Source: Oscheius tipulae (Eukaryota; Nematoda; Chromadorea; Rhabditida; Rhabditidae). From it: a DNA stretch of 64,000 nt. Made by a program: the position numbers and the translations under genes. The stretch spans positions 6,882,001-6,946,000 of the forward strand of contig JASJZH010000005.1 of the NCBI GenBank assembly GCA_037178975.1. Reading direction: 5' to 3'. This document shows, piece after piece, positions 46,661 to 57,725 of the stretch (the first letter of the stretch is position 1; each line of letters opens with the position of its first letter). Below the pieces are notes generated by a model that saw only the letters and a list, made by a program, of their open reading frames with translations, ran no database searches and was not told the DNA's origin.

Positions 46661-48769
46661 TTACGAACAAGTTTTAAACTCGATCTGGAATCCGCCGAAA
46701 ACTTGGCTCTCGTTTGTCTCAAAGTCGATTTGTGTATCGTTAACAATTTGGAAGGCTGTTCCGGCGACATCAATCCCAGAGAGACTGAAGCAGTTGTTAC
46801 AGTTAGCAGATAAACTTAACAGTACCTGACTACCTCGACCATATTGTTGTAACCGTTTTTCTGATAGAACTTGAGGGTGTCTTTGTCAGCTTCAGTCTCG
46901 TGTTTTACTGTGAAACAGGTCGATATACCTGGATCACTCTAAAACTGAAAAGTAAAGACAAACGATAATTCCAACATTGATGCGGATGCTGAACTGCTGG
47001 AAGTTGCAGTAGCGATTCTTCTGGTAGTCAGGAGCTGTGAAGGATGAACATCCCGAGACAGGACAAGGAGGCCAATTGATTTGCTGTGAATTAGTCGTGG
47101 CAGTGTACGTTGTAATCTGCGGCTGTGAACACGCTAGAAGTAGCCTAATAATTGAAAACGAAAACAAAACAAACAGTTGTTTCCAGCGCTTTGGCTCAAG
47201 AAGTAATTCTGCACGAAGTCTGGTACATCCGTAGTCTTGTCGGCACGCACAACTGTCCACGTCTCGTTCAATGCACCCAGCTCTTGAGGATTGAACTAAA
47301 GCTAGCATGATTACATAACCGAAAAAGATCTCACGTTAAAAGCCACAAAAATAGGATGAATGTCGTACTTAGTAAGATCGACTCCGATCAAGCCTGGCAA
47401 ATCGTTGGGTCTGAACATTACTTCTACAAAACAAACGCTAGCCTTACGGGGATGTTGAAACAACGAGAAGAGTCCTTTGAGCTGTGTTTCTCGACGGCTC
47501 GTATAAGACCCCTTTGACTGGACTGAAAGGACTGTTTGCATCAGTGAACTGCTTGATGGCACTGAATGGTTTTGTTTTTTCACAAGTTCGTTTCTACTAA
47601 CTCTGTATATGGCGTTTTTTGGCTAGGGACAACGACCAAGTTATTGATCTGGTTACAAACCTCAGCAGCCGTTACTTCCCAGGGCTGAAAAAAGACTTAG
47701 AACCGTAATTGAAAAATTTTTTACCAAAAAGAAGGGCCCATAACCAAGGTAGTTCAGTTGGTACAGTGAAAGTCGAGTTCCCGTAACAGGAGTTTGGTCG
47801 TTGGTTGCGCTAGCAAAAACACTTGAATTTATCTGATTTACTAGAGCGGATGCGAAGATTTGTGACTGGAACGCATGAGATTCTTTTTTTTTTAAAAAAC
47901 ATACATCCTTTATGTCAGTTCCGCTGTTAGGAAAATTTTTTCCAGTGTCCACCATAACGACAAGATCGTGTGAGATCAGAGCAGGGTTAATCGGATAAGG
48001 TCCAGAGTACGTCGGTCTAAACAAATTTCATGCATAGGGTCTTGAGGTATAAGCTACGTAGTGGTAGTCGGAGAGTTTGTAGGAGGTGGAGTTGTTGCCG
48101 GACCCACATCCATAGAAGAAAGGACTGACCCCGTGGTAATGATTTCAACAAGTAGATACTGTCCAGTTGAATATTCAGGCCGTGAGCTGGTAGATTGGTT
48201 AATCCTAAACAAAAGTCTGCATTCAAAAAGATCAGTGGTTTTCAGCTCTCTACATTAAAATAATCTTTACGTAGTGGAGTACTTGTCCTACTTGTTCCCC
48301 AATAGCCCGCTCGAAACGAGAATTAAACTGAGCTGCATTCGGACTTTTCAAGACAAACTCCACAAAAGTAACGTCTCCTATTTCGTACAAACCCTAGCAT
48401 GAAAGGTGTTAGTTTTGCCCCGCTGGCATCAGAATTGTAGATGTTAATGGCTCCATCCATCGAATCCCAAGTATACCGAGTGTAATTCTAAATAATGCTG
48501 TCCACGTTTTATTCGATTTTCACTCACTCCTATTCCACAAGCCGGGTTGCCGCTGTCTAGGTGTATTGTACAGTTTGTATCACAGCCTTGACCAATGACG
48601 TCATCATAAGAGCTCATGATCCATAAAGCTTTAAAAATATTTGGGTTATAGGTCTGGTTCTCATATTGACATTTACACTCTCCATAGACACCTAAAACAA
48701 TGATGTTCGAAATATGAACTGCATATTACCTGTGGCCAAGCCCAAGAGAAATAGGACCAGCATCTCCAT
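46661..48769 (-). CDS. secreted CUB-vWA-CUB protein, paralogue A
   Basis: Signal peptide MEMLVLFLLGLATG, then a CUB-like domain (CGIG, YTRYTWDSMDGAINIYNSDA, LYEIGDVTFVEFVLKS, TGQYLLVEIITTG), a Thr/Pro linker, a vWA domain (SHDLVVMVDTGKNF, QIFASALVNQINSSVFASAT, LYEPSRNTAQRTLLVVSTS) and a C-terminal CUB-like domain (YCNFQQFSIRIN, LKFYQKNG, NESQVFGGFQIEF). The metal site reads DxGxN instead of DxSxS. Two points lose frame: near the GGG at 48396-48398 (or a 25 bp GC-AG intron) and at the junction after 48273. It aligns exon by exon with paralogue B. Such proteins are mostly secreted by nematode gut or pharynx and often linked to innate response; this role is inferred. Confidence 0.78.
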
Positions 48770-49178
48770 GACAGATCGATGTCGGGTGTGGCTCCGAGCG
48801 TTATCAACGAAGAGTCTCTATCGTGGTCGTAAAGGAGCCGAAGTCTTCCGCCGAAAAGACGACCCCTCCCTCAAATCCGGGATCTTTTAAAGGCTGGGTG
48901 GAGTTGGACAAACACAGTCATAGCCCCTGATAAGCGTTCAACAAACCGAGATCAAAGGAAGAGGAACGTCGAATGGTTTTGTTGCAACAATCTCCAAGCT
49001 TGATATCTTTTTTGGTTTGACAGCTGGTCCTGTGATCCTTTCTAAAAAAGAAACCACAAAACCTCTTTGCAGACTCTTCCGTCTTATCAGTCCTTCAAAA
49101 GAATCCTAATCACATTCACAGACAGAAGAACTGATTTCGGCGCCAAAAGACACATCGCTTTGAGCCCTTTTTATTATT

Positions 49179-51301
49179 TTACACGTTGGTAGGACCAGAT
49201 GAGGTGATTTTCTTGTAGGTGATTTTGAAACCGCCGAAGACCTGGCTCTCGTTGGAAGTGAACTCGGCGGTGACTGGGCCCATCGTGAAGAAAGTGGAAG
49301 GACCAACATCTGCTCCCGATAAGCTGAACATGTTATTTATTTAAGTGGATTCAGTGTCTACCTGACGATTTCGGTTCCGTCGTCTTGATAGAAGTTCAGA
49401 ATGTCCTTTCCAGGTTCCAGTTCATAGGTGACGTTGAATTGTTGAACTTCATCAGCACCAACCTACAACTGTCTACGTAAGTTTGTGAGCTGTGGCCCAA
49501 TGACAAGAAAAGGAACTGTTCGTCCATTTGTTAGACACAGTTGTGAAGTCTTGAGCCAAAGATAGAAACTGGGAAAACTCACCTGGAACCGGTACGACAA
49601 ATGCTGGAAGTTACAGTACCGTCCAGTCTGGTGATTTTCATCCCATGAGTCTGCCGCAAATTGGTAGTTGAAAGGATGTTGAACACTTTGTTCAGTGTTT
49701 GATGGCGCTGCGATTGTTGTATTGACGTAGCAGACTAAATTCAAAAATCAAAAAGAAAATCTCCTAAACTACCATTGGTAGCATCCAGGAGATAGTTATC
49801 GAAGAAACTTATGACACTGTCATTCAAGTTGTCGATTGTCGGAACACTCGTAACACCCCAGAACGGAGCCAACTTTGCCTTTATTTGGCTCACTTTATCA
49901 TTTTGCATCTGGAAAACGGAGCGCAAAATAATCTACCTGATACTGGAAGTGAACTCACACCGTATGCGATGAAGACTGGATGAACATCGAGTGCAGTGAA
50001 CTTGCCTTGCATAGTTAAATTAGCAATGTCATCCAAATCATTGGGTCTGAATAAAGGAACATGTCCAAAGTGTCATCTAAAACTTACACAGAGCTGGCCA
50101 CGATTATCAACATTCGTTCCGCTGTTGATCTTGAACTCTGTTCAGGAGCAGAGCTAATAACCGAGAAGACTGACTGCTTTGGATCGAGGAGATCGACCAG
50201 GCAACTGGAATTGTTGTCTTAGACTTGAAAAGTGCTCTTACTTGTAGTAAAGCGTAGGAGTATTAACCTGGAACAGGTTGCTGATTTGGCTGGAGATGAA
50301 AGTAGTGTCTTGATTCCAAGGCTAAAACGAGCTGACTGTAACTCCAATCGAAGCTTACCGCTCCAATGAACTTGTCGTTGACACTTGTCAGAAAACGGAG
50401 TGTCATTCGGCTCCCCCAAGCGGGAGCTACGCTGGCATTCTGGGCAAAAACGGTGTTCGGGTCGAAAGCATTCACGATGGCAGCAGCCAGAATCTTGGAT
50501 TGATCAAAAGGTGTGGAATTTGAGCCTTTATTGCTACCTCCGTCGACCATGAACATGACGTCGAGAGAGATCAGACTGGGATTTTTTGTGTAGCGTCCGT
50601 TGTATGGTGTTCTAGAATTGATTGATACGAGTATTCTCTCAAACACTTACGTCGGAACTGGCGGTTTGGTCGTCTTCCTTGGAGCAGCTGTGGTTCCGAG
50701 CGAAGTTCGGTTCATTCCCACGATTATTGTCCCTAACATTTGTTTAAAACACGAAACAACAAATTGGACCTGGCTTGACGACGCTTAGCTCCACACAGAC
50801 GTATTGACCTGTGGATTGGAAGGATTTGTCGGTCGGATTGTTGCAGGTCGCGCTGAAAGACTCTTCGTTTTAACTTAATAGGTAGACAGCATTGATATTT
50901 CCTAGCTCACTGACTTGAAAAGCAGAATGTTGCTTTCGACTCCATTGGCGTCGCAATCGTAGACAGAGAGACTGTTTTTTCCTCCATCGTCGTCCCATTT
51001 AAATATGTGATAGTTCTTCAAGTATTCATTGATCCGGACAGAAACTCTTACTTACACCAATTCCCTTATTAGGATCACTGCTATTTAAGAAATATTTACA
51101 GCTGCCATTACACGGAGTATAGTCCGGTGTTGTAGGGTTCTGGATGTAGAAAGTCGGCCAATTGTTCGCATCGTGTTCAGGCGGAGGCTGCGTCAGATAG
51201 GAGCAGTTGCACTGAGCCCATGCTCCTAAAGATTTGAATGAGGATAATAATAAAAAAAGAGAACCTGAGACTAGGAGAAGAGCTACGAGAAGATGCAACA
51301 T
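49179..51301 (-). CDS. secreted CUB-vWA-CUB protein, paralogue B
   Basis: Signal peptide MLHLLVALLLVSGA, an N-terminal CUB-like domain (CNGSCKYFLNSSDP, HIFKWDDDGGKNSLSVYDCD, STGQYVCVELSVVKPG), linker TTAAPRKTTKPP, a vWA domain (ISLDVMFMVDGGSN, FDQSKILAAAIVNAFDPNTV, TAERMLIIVASSV, HPVFIAYGV) and a C-terminal CUB-like domain (TGRYCNFQHLSYRFQ, LEPGKDILNFYQDDG, NESQVFGGFKITYKK). It ends TSSGPTNV. The vWA metal motif is DxGxN, so the ordinary metal site is probably lost. One junction (50915 to 50855, LLFKS to ATCNN) is out of phase by one base. Tandem with paralogue A on the same strand, 410 bp apart, so a local duplication. Confidence 0.85.
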
Positions 51302-51445
51302 GCGAGCGTGACTGGATCAATCGACAGGGTGTGTCGGTGCTATCACTACTAATCTCTTAAGCCTCCGTTCTTTATCAAGTTCTCTTTGTCGACTAGTTTT
51401 CATTCCGTATTGAAAGACAGTCGCCAAGAGAAAATAAACACTTGA

Positions 51446-52137
51446 TCACAATTCTTTGGGCGAGAGAACAATAGTACGACGACACTGAGGACACTCATGA
51501 ACTGGAGTTCTGAGACCGCATAGCCTGGTCTTAACAATTGTTAGCACCCGGGTCTGAAAAGTTCAAATTGGTTCGATATTATGTATATTTTTGTATGACG
51601 AGCCTATTAGGAAACATACTCGAAACTCGTCTTTTTTTGCTACGTGAACTCCTCGTGCTGGCTGCTGTTTTCGAGCCCTAACATAAACTGAGTGAGAGGC
51701 ATAAACATTCGAGCTTGACGCTGTTTGATTTGACAGATGGCTAGTTAGAATTAGCAAGTATCAATCGGACAGCCTGTGGGTTGCTCTGATAGAGACGGAC
51801 TATTTTTCACTCCAAATATACGCAATATTTTAGGGATCAAGACGACATATTTGAGGTGTCCTGCAAAGTTGTAGAACAGACGAAGGACAACAAGTTTGCA
51901 GAACATCTGGAAGTTCAAATATGGCGTTTGGGGGCCGAAAACAGGCCGTTTTGCGGAGATTTCGGGTCAAATTTTTGTACAGAAGTAGTCTCTGATGTGA
52001 GAGACGATAACAGCTGACAGATTTGGAAAACTTACATTGCAATGAGGACATTTCATTTGTGCCGAATGTTTGCCCAACTTGAGCGTCATCGGTGGTATAG
52101 AAATATCTGATTTGATATCGACAATTCCAGTAGTCAT
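51446..52137 (-). CDS. 69-residue LITAF-like zinc-ribbon protein
   Basis: Two exons (52137-52036 and 51553-51446) with clean GTAAG and TTTTCAG sites join in frame. Sequence features: MTTGIVDIKSDISIPPMTLK, then MKCPHCN at the end of exon 1 and RVLTIVKTRLCG plus HECPQCRRTIVL in exon 2. The two CPxC knuckles at both ends of a short central strand resemble the LITAF/SIMPLE domain of lysosome and late-endosome membrane proteins, which bind zinc and insert a hydrophobic helix between the knuckles. Here that helix is absent; only about 18 residues separate the knuckles. An unrelated small zinc ribbon is the alternative. A Ginger transposon starts 94 bp upstream of the ATG. Confidence 0.55.
51858..51906. 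repeat. dispersed short hairpin, copy 4
   Basis: Arms TCCTGCAAAGTTGTAG and CAACAAGTTTGCAGAACA, inside the intron of the LITAF-like gene. Confidence 0.55.
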
Positions 52138-52231
52138 TGATGAACAAGAACGGAGGCTTTTCGCGATCGATGAATCAATGCGTGGCGCAAACTCGTCGGA
52201 GGAAAATATCACACGGATATATATATATATA

Positions 52232-52361
52232 TGTTGCAGTTCATATTGAACGGCCGTTTATATTGAACGGAACTAGTTCATATTGAACGGAACTAGTTTG
52301 TATTGAACGTTCAATTTGAACTAGTTCATATTGAACGGTTTCACTCGATTTTTTTTCTAGA
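52232..52361 (+). repeat. Ginger left terminal inverted repeat
   Basis: Made of repeated GTTCATATTGAACG and GAACTAGTTC units, each itself palindromic, ending in TTTCACTCGATTTTTTTT. Confidence 0.9.
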
Positions 52362-52507
52362 AATCGAAGCAGCCAAGCGAGCGCGCGCGTTTTGTTAGTG
52401 TTTTTTTCTCACATTTCCCCGTTTTTCCCTGTGGGCACAATTTTTATCCTTTCTTTGTTATTTTCTCTCCATAAAAATTTGACAGTATAAATAGCCGTGT
52501 TTCAGCG

Positions 52508-54388
52508 ATGGGCTCACAAATTACGCCTCAAGAGCAGCTGAAACTCGAGCATAAGAGACGATTTATCGCTAAACTGGAAGACTATAAGCCAGAGGAAAGA
52601 TACTCAAATCAAACCCGTTGAAAATTACGAGAATATCCTTGGAGCCGTTCAGCAGCGTCAAGAAGGGGAGAAATTCCTTAACGATCAGGTCAGGAGAAAC
52701 TACGCTACAAGGTTAGTCATTTTTGTAATCTGCAGCTTTTTCTAGGTTCGAGACTAGCATCATAAATGGAAAAACGGAACTTCTACACAATGGACAGATC
52801 GTGTTGACGCCGACACGAGCTTTCGAACTTCTCTATGTCGCCCATTTGACTGGTGAATGCTGTGGGCGCGATCTGATGTGGCCGAAAGTGAAAGGGTTCT
52901 ATGGAATAACACAGTTACCTTTTCTATCACTCAAAAACTGGAATAATTCAGGAAGCTCGTAACCGAATTCATCTCCTGCTGCTCTATTTGCCCCCTAAAA
53001 AAAGGAAAATCGAGGAAAGGAATCGTTGTCAAGCCTTTGCTGAGCAGCCGAAGAAATCAGCGTTGCCAGGCGAGTATTTTTTCATTACAAATAACAAATT
53101 CATCGTATTTAGCTCGACCTCATAGACATGCAGTCGAAGCCAGACGGAGAATGGAAATTCATCGCCGTTTACCAAGACCATCTTACCAAATACGTCATAC
53201 TGAGAGCGCTAAAGACAAAAACGGCTTCTGAAGTAGCTGCACAGGTCAGCACAATCTTCGCTCTTTTCGGTGAGGATTTTTTCTATTTTACTAAAAATGT
53301 TATAATTAGGACCCCCTGAAATACTGCAAACGGATAATGGGCGGGAATTTGCAAATAGCACCCTGGAATCACTCATCGCCTTGTGGCCAGGATGCAGGAT
53401 CATACACGGAAAACCCCGCCACAGCCAATCCCAAGGCTCCGTCGAACGATGCAACCGTGATGTGGAGGACATAATGTTTGCTGAGATGCTGCGACGACAA
53501 ACTCCTCACTGGGCTAAACTGTTGGACTACGTACAGTTCGTAAAAAACACTAGATATCATCGTGGAATCGGGAGGACACCGTATAAAGCTATGTTTGGTT
53601 AGTTTTCTTTTTTCTCCTACATTTCAAACCGTCAGGGTATGATTATAGACTCACAAACGACACTCTGAGCATAACCCATAATCAGGAGGTTCCAATCGAC
53701 GATAAGCTAGAAGACTTTCTTCAAATCGAATCCATTGAAGAAGCTGCAGCTGACGAGAAAGAAGAATACGTTGAAGACGAGTACGTTGAAGAAGAGGAAG
53801 AAGCCGAGAAGTTTTGGATCGAGCAGCAGAGAGCAATTGAAAAGGAGAGGGAAGAAGCCAGCCAATCGCTCGAACGATAAGCCGAAAAAATGCTTCGAGC
53901 ATCAAATACGCAGTCAGTTTTAATTTCATCGCGTATAAAAAAGATTTGCTTAAGATTTGGTACCGTAGATGTTGGAGTTAGCGTATTGGTGGCGATCCTC
54001 GACGTAGATCGACCCAAAATAGGAGCTCGAAATCTAATGGCAGTTGTTCTCGAGCAGAAGGATGGATTCTATCGGTAACTCTTGAAATGATGGCGGATTT
54101 AGTTATTATTTCAGGCTAGGTACGTCCAAGGGACGTCTCGCACAATGGTACGCCAGGAATCAACTAGATCCACTTCAAGAATCGTTCCTTACTGCTTCAG
54201 ACGTGCCCGATATTGAACTGCAGTCGTTCCGATCTGCAGTTGCCCGAGACTCCATTTCAGGAGGCCAAGGACACCAGCATTGTAATTGCAATGGCAAATG
54301 TGACACTAATCGTTGCTCCTGTAAGGCCCATAATGTTCAATGCAACAGCCGTTGTCATAAATTCAATTCAGCTTGTAAAAACAAGTAG
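52508..54388 (+). pseudogene. Ginger transposase with frameshift and premature stop
   Basis: Starts MGSQITPQEQLKLEHKRRF. A frame change lies near 52590-52603 before QIKPVENYENIL. The integrase core has HLTGECCGRDLMWPKVKGFY, a CC..C zinc segment (FISCCSICP), LDLIDMQSKPDG (first Asp), LQTDNGREF (second Asp) and HSQSQGSVERCN (Glu). A Glu-rich linker follows, with a TAA at 53878-53880 where CAA would read Q. After it come an SH3-like segment (VDVGVSVLVAILDVDR) and the Cys motif CNCNGKCDTNRCSC / CNSRCHKF. One intron uses a GC donor (CAG before GCGAGT). All catalytic residues remain, so the copy decayed recently. Poly(A) signal 38 nt after the stop. Confidence 0.88.
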
Positions 54389-54426
54389 CTTTCTTTCTCT
54401 TTTCCTTGTGTAATTGTCATTTGCTC

Positions 54427-54432
54427 AATAAA
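54427..54432 (+). terminator. Ginger transposase poly(A) signal
   Basis: AATAAA, 38 nt after the stop codon. Confidence 0.65.
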
Positions 54433-54509
54433 CACTACTCACAACCACAGTTGCAGGGGAAAAACGGGGAAATGTGAGAAAAAAACACAATTTCTAGATA
54501 GAAAATGGC

Positions 54510-54670
54510 TAATATTTAAAAAAAATCGAGTGAAACCGTTCAATATGAACTAGTTCAAATTGAACGTTCAATACAAACTAGTTCCGTTCAAAATGAACTA
54601 GTTTATATTGAACGTTCAATATGAACTAGTTCCGTTCAATATAAACGGCCGTTCAATATGAACTGCAACA
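54510..54670 (-). repeat. Ginger right terminal inverted repeat
   Basis: Inverse of the left repeat, but about 30 bases longer because it holds an extra palindromic GTTCAATATAAACTAG-type unit. Confidence 0.88.
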
Positions 54671-54988
54671 TATATATAGGCGGGAGAGGGCTGTGAGACA
54701 GTTTTCACGAGAGAGACGGCACGTGCTTTGGAGGGGAGGGGTTATCAAAGGCAGCCACTATTTTCGGTAAAGAGGATGGAAAAAGGGTGGATAAGAGGAG
54801 ACAAAGGACTGTACTGTCTGACCATTAATCACTTTTTACTCGATTACTCTTTCTTTCTCACAAACTAATTGCTTGTCCTACCAAGTAATGGCTAATCTGT
54901 ACCAGAAGTTGACAGGTTTTAGCAACTACCAATCTGACATACAGTGACAGAAACGATCCATTTACTTTGTTCCAAAGAACCCCTGTGA

Positions 54989-55397
54989 TTCGTCATTTAC
55001 ATCGAAGAGAGGCTTCAGAGACGGCTCTTGATTTTCGACGAGGGACACCAGATCCTCGTCACTTCTCTGCCAACTGGTATAGTTGCCGTGGATTCACTTC
55101 CACTGTTGAACCACTTTGTCTCTCAGTTAGATGGCTGGGATGGAGACCTTGATAGACTGTTTCAGTGGCCAGACGAATCCAATTGGATTGTAAGAAAGCG
55201 GGGAGGGAAGATGGAAAGATCGTTGGTCAGTCGGCAAAGGCATCTTGCTTCATTCAGAATCAAGTAGATCGATACTTGACTTTCCTCATCAGATACGGTT
55301 CTGAACTTTGAAGGCTCCTATTTTAGTCGCAACCAAGGCACCGCAGCTTAAGCCGATGTTCCGATTTCAACGATTCGGACTGCCCGATCGACTTTAA
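54989..55397 (+). CDS. unrecognised protein, C-terminal exons
   Basis: Three exons (about 54989-55190, 55263-~55305 and ~55335-55397) join in frame with GTAAGA, TTCAG and TTTTAG sites. They encode FVIYIEERLQRRLLIFDEG, HQILVTSLPTGIVAVDSLPL, LLNHFVSQLDGWDGDL, WPDESNWINQVDRYLTFLIR and KPMFRFQRFGLPDRL, then stop. The even composition and clean splicing argue for a real gene, but a TGA precedes the first readable codon and no ATG or upstream exon was found, so the 5' end is missing or broken, perhaps by the nearby Ginger insertion. No family recognised. Confidence 0.5.
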
Positions 55398-56203
55398 CTC
55401 CAAGCTCAGACATTGAATAAACTTGTTACCTGTTCCAGACACAAAATGAGATGTGTTGCTACAGATAGAATGTCAGGATATAGCCGTGGTAAGGAAAAGA
55501 TATAGAATGGTTACATCCGGAAACTAACGTAGACAGCTGTACTCTCGGACTAGTTCAAAAGATGTACCCTCGTTCTGTTTCTCCGAGGATGGATCCTTGA
55601 CTCACCGTACATGTTGATTCCTTCGAATACAGTACACAACTTTTTCCATGTTTTGGCTAACTGGCAGCGGAAATGGACTCTGAGCTCAGACAGTGATCTC
55701 AACAATTAGAACTTTTTTGACCAACATTGAACAAGCCCACTTTTGTCATAATTACATAGGTCCGAAACGTTCTTTTCTATTCTTATGATTCGAAACAATA
55801 GGTGAGCTGTATCGTTTCTCCGGATGTCAAAAAGTCCGAAAGGACAACTTATAAAGAGCTCGATCTTTGCTCATCTCCGTGTTTTTGTCGTTTTTGCTCA
55901 TCTCTCTTGTCATTAAAAGCTCATTCAGAAGACTTCACAAATTTTGTGAGGTAGGTCCGAACTTTTGAACAGAAGCCTTTGCGTATTCATATCTTTGCAG
56001 CTGTTTGCTATCAATTTTGTGATTGACAACCTAAACATATATAACATGGTGATCCGTGGTACAGATTCAACAAGGTAGTAACGAAAGCACTGACATCATA
56101 AACTAAACTAGCATAGCCAAGTTCAGTGCCATCTAACACCTTTTCTCCCAATCTCTCTTTTTGTCGTCACATGCAGTTCTTGCTTATTTCCGTTCATTTG
56201 CAG
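55398..56203. other. 806 bp with no recognised gene
   Basis: Upstream flank of the chemoreceptor gene; nothing recognisable on either strand. Confidence 0.4.
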
Positions 56204-57362
56204 ATGATGTACGCTCTCGAGTTCTCTCTGTGGGCGCAGGGAATTCTCTGCTCCATGGCTCTTCTTCTCAACTTTCTTCTGGCTTTGGTTGTCGTAAAAG
56301 TGAACAAACAAGAAGTCGGCTTCTACAAGTGGCTTCTACTTGCATATTGTATCTTTGAAATGGTCTACGCTGCCGCTGTTCTCCAGGCAATGCCTGTCAG
56401 TTTCAGTATTTTTTTGTCAGGAGAGGGAACTGTTCAGATCCACGTTGTCTTCGATCACACTTGGATTTTCTTCACCTTTCATGGTCCTTTGATCGGAACC
56501 CCGATTGCTTTTCTATCCAGTAGTCTCTACTGCTTTTTCTATGAAATATGGATGCTACTCGTGGTCGTGAACTTTCTCTATCGATATGTCTGTGTCTGCA
56601 GGTTAGTCTCTCTTTCTAGACACACAACTCTTGTTAGACACGACTGGTCAGTCTACATCCAATCCAGCAAGCCTGTTCGAATTTTCCTTGTCATTCTCTT
56701 CGTCTCCGTTCTGCTCGTTTGCACCGTTTGTACCATCGATCTTTGTGCTGTGAACAAGATGTCTCTGGCTATGGAGAAGAAGATCAAGGAAGACTTTGGA
56801 ATCGGGCATTTGAGGGACATTGGTTACACACTTCTTCGACTGGTGGTCAGTCTTTAAAACAAAACCTTGAAAATATTTGGCTCTTCAAGGCTTGGCTGCT
56901 TTCAGGACCTGGAAGGAAATCTCTCCCTGGCCGGCATATCCGCAACAGCCATTCACGGCCTCATCGTTGGACTTTCTGCAATCATAATCACTTTTTGCAG
57001 TCTGAAGATCTGGATGAAAATTAAGGAAATGCATAAGATGCAAGAAAAAGCCAACGTCGTCTTGGAAAAACAGCTCTTTCGTACCTTGCTCATTCAGGTA
57101 ACTATTCTGAATGATTTTAGCGGTTTTTGTTCAGATAATCGTCCCAGTACTTCTCTGCCACATCCCCTCGGTGGCGCATCTCACATTCGCCTTCTGGGAG
57201 AACTTTCCTCTCGACGGATTCACTCCATTCTTTTCCGTTTTCACAACAATCCCGAAAGCACTGGATCCTATCATTGCTTTCGTCTGCATAAGCGAGTATC
57301 GGAACGGTCTTCGCAACTTGATTGGTAGGAAAAGTTCTCAAGAAGAAATAAATATTGTTTAG
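56204..57362 (+). CDS. nematode seven-helix chemoreceptor (Str-like)
   Basis: Three exons (56204-56846, ~56914-57098 and ~57136-57362) give about 350 residues with seven hydrophobic segments: QGILCSMALLLNFLLALVVV, WLLLAYCIFEMVYAAAVL, a third before NFLYRYVCVCR, then VRIFLVILFVSVLLVCTVC, IHGLIVGLSAIIITFCSL, IIVPVLLCHIPSVAHLTF and ALDPIIAFVCISEYRNGLR. The YRY motif after helix 3 and DPII...EYR at the end mark the Str/Srd/Srh superfamily of chemosensory GPCRs. The ATG follows TTTGCAG directly, consistent with trans-splicing; an in-frame ATG at 56171 is an alternative start. Probably acts in sensory neuron cilia. Confidence 0.85.
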
Positions 57363-57725
57363 GTTGTCGTGGAAATAAGCCCTATCTCGTCAGCCATGTC
57401 AGTCCAGGGGAGACTGCACATCGAGATCTTTCCAAGGTATAAACTAATAAAACTTTGTGGTATCTATCTGTGATTGTGTTATCAAAACTGTCATGTTCAC
57501 AGTTGCTCAGAGCCAAACAGTGGTAGGACAATTTCAGAGTGCAAGTCATCGCAAAAACAGCTGTAATTAATTCAAAGAAACACGTTGACAGCTGACCAGG
57601 GACCGAATTAAAGAAAGACAGACAGGGGCAGGTTCACTTGACATATATAACGTTACCAGATCACAGAGTTTGAGGGACATGTTGACCGGGCTGACATGAC
57701 GCAGTAGGGATAGAGAAATGCTGTT
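57363..57725. other. 363 bp between convergent genes
   Basis: 3' flanks of the chemoreceptor (plus) and the CC/ShKT gene (minus). Nothing else recognised. Confidence 0.4.

Larger units (their letters stand above)
52232..54670 (+). mobile_element. Ginger-type DNA transposon
   Basis: A 2439 bp unit bounded by TGTTGCAGTTCATATTGAAC and its inverse, inserted within TATATA on both sides (target duplication probably TATA). The terminal inverted repeats are 130-160 bp and start TGT. Inside is one gene for a retrovirus-like DDE integrase with an intron-rich structure, a linker and a C-terminal Cys-rich motif, with no reverse transcriptase or gag. This is the Ginger plan (cut-and-paste elements whose transposase is related to Gypsy integrases and to the animal KRBA2-like proteins). 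Confidence 0.88.

Noticed and set aside
52508-54388. Integrase read as an LTR retrotransposon or retrovirus
   Set aside because: The unit is bounded by inverted, not direct, repeats and has no reverse transcriptase, protease or gag; introns and the Cys-rich tail fit Ginger.
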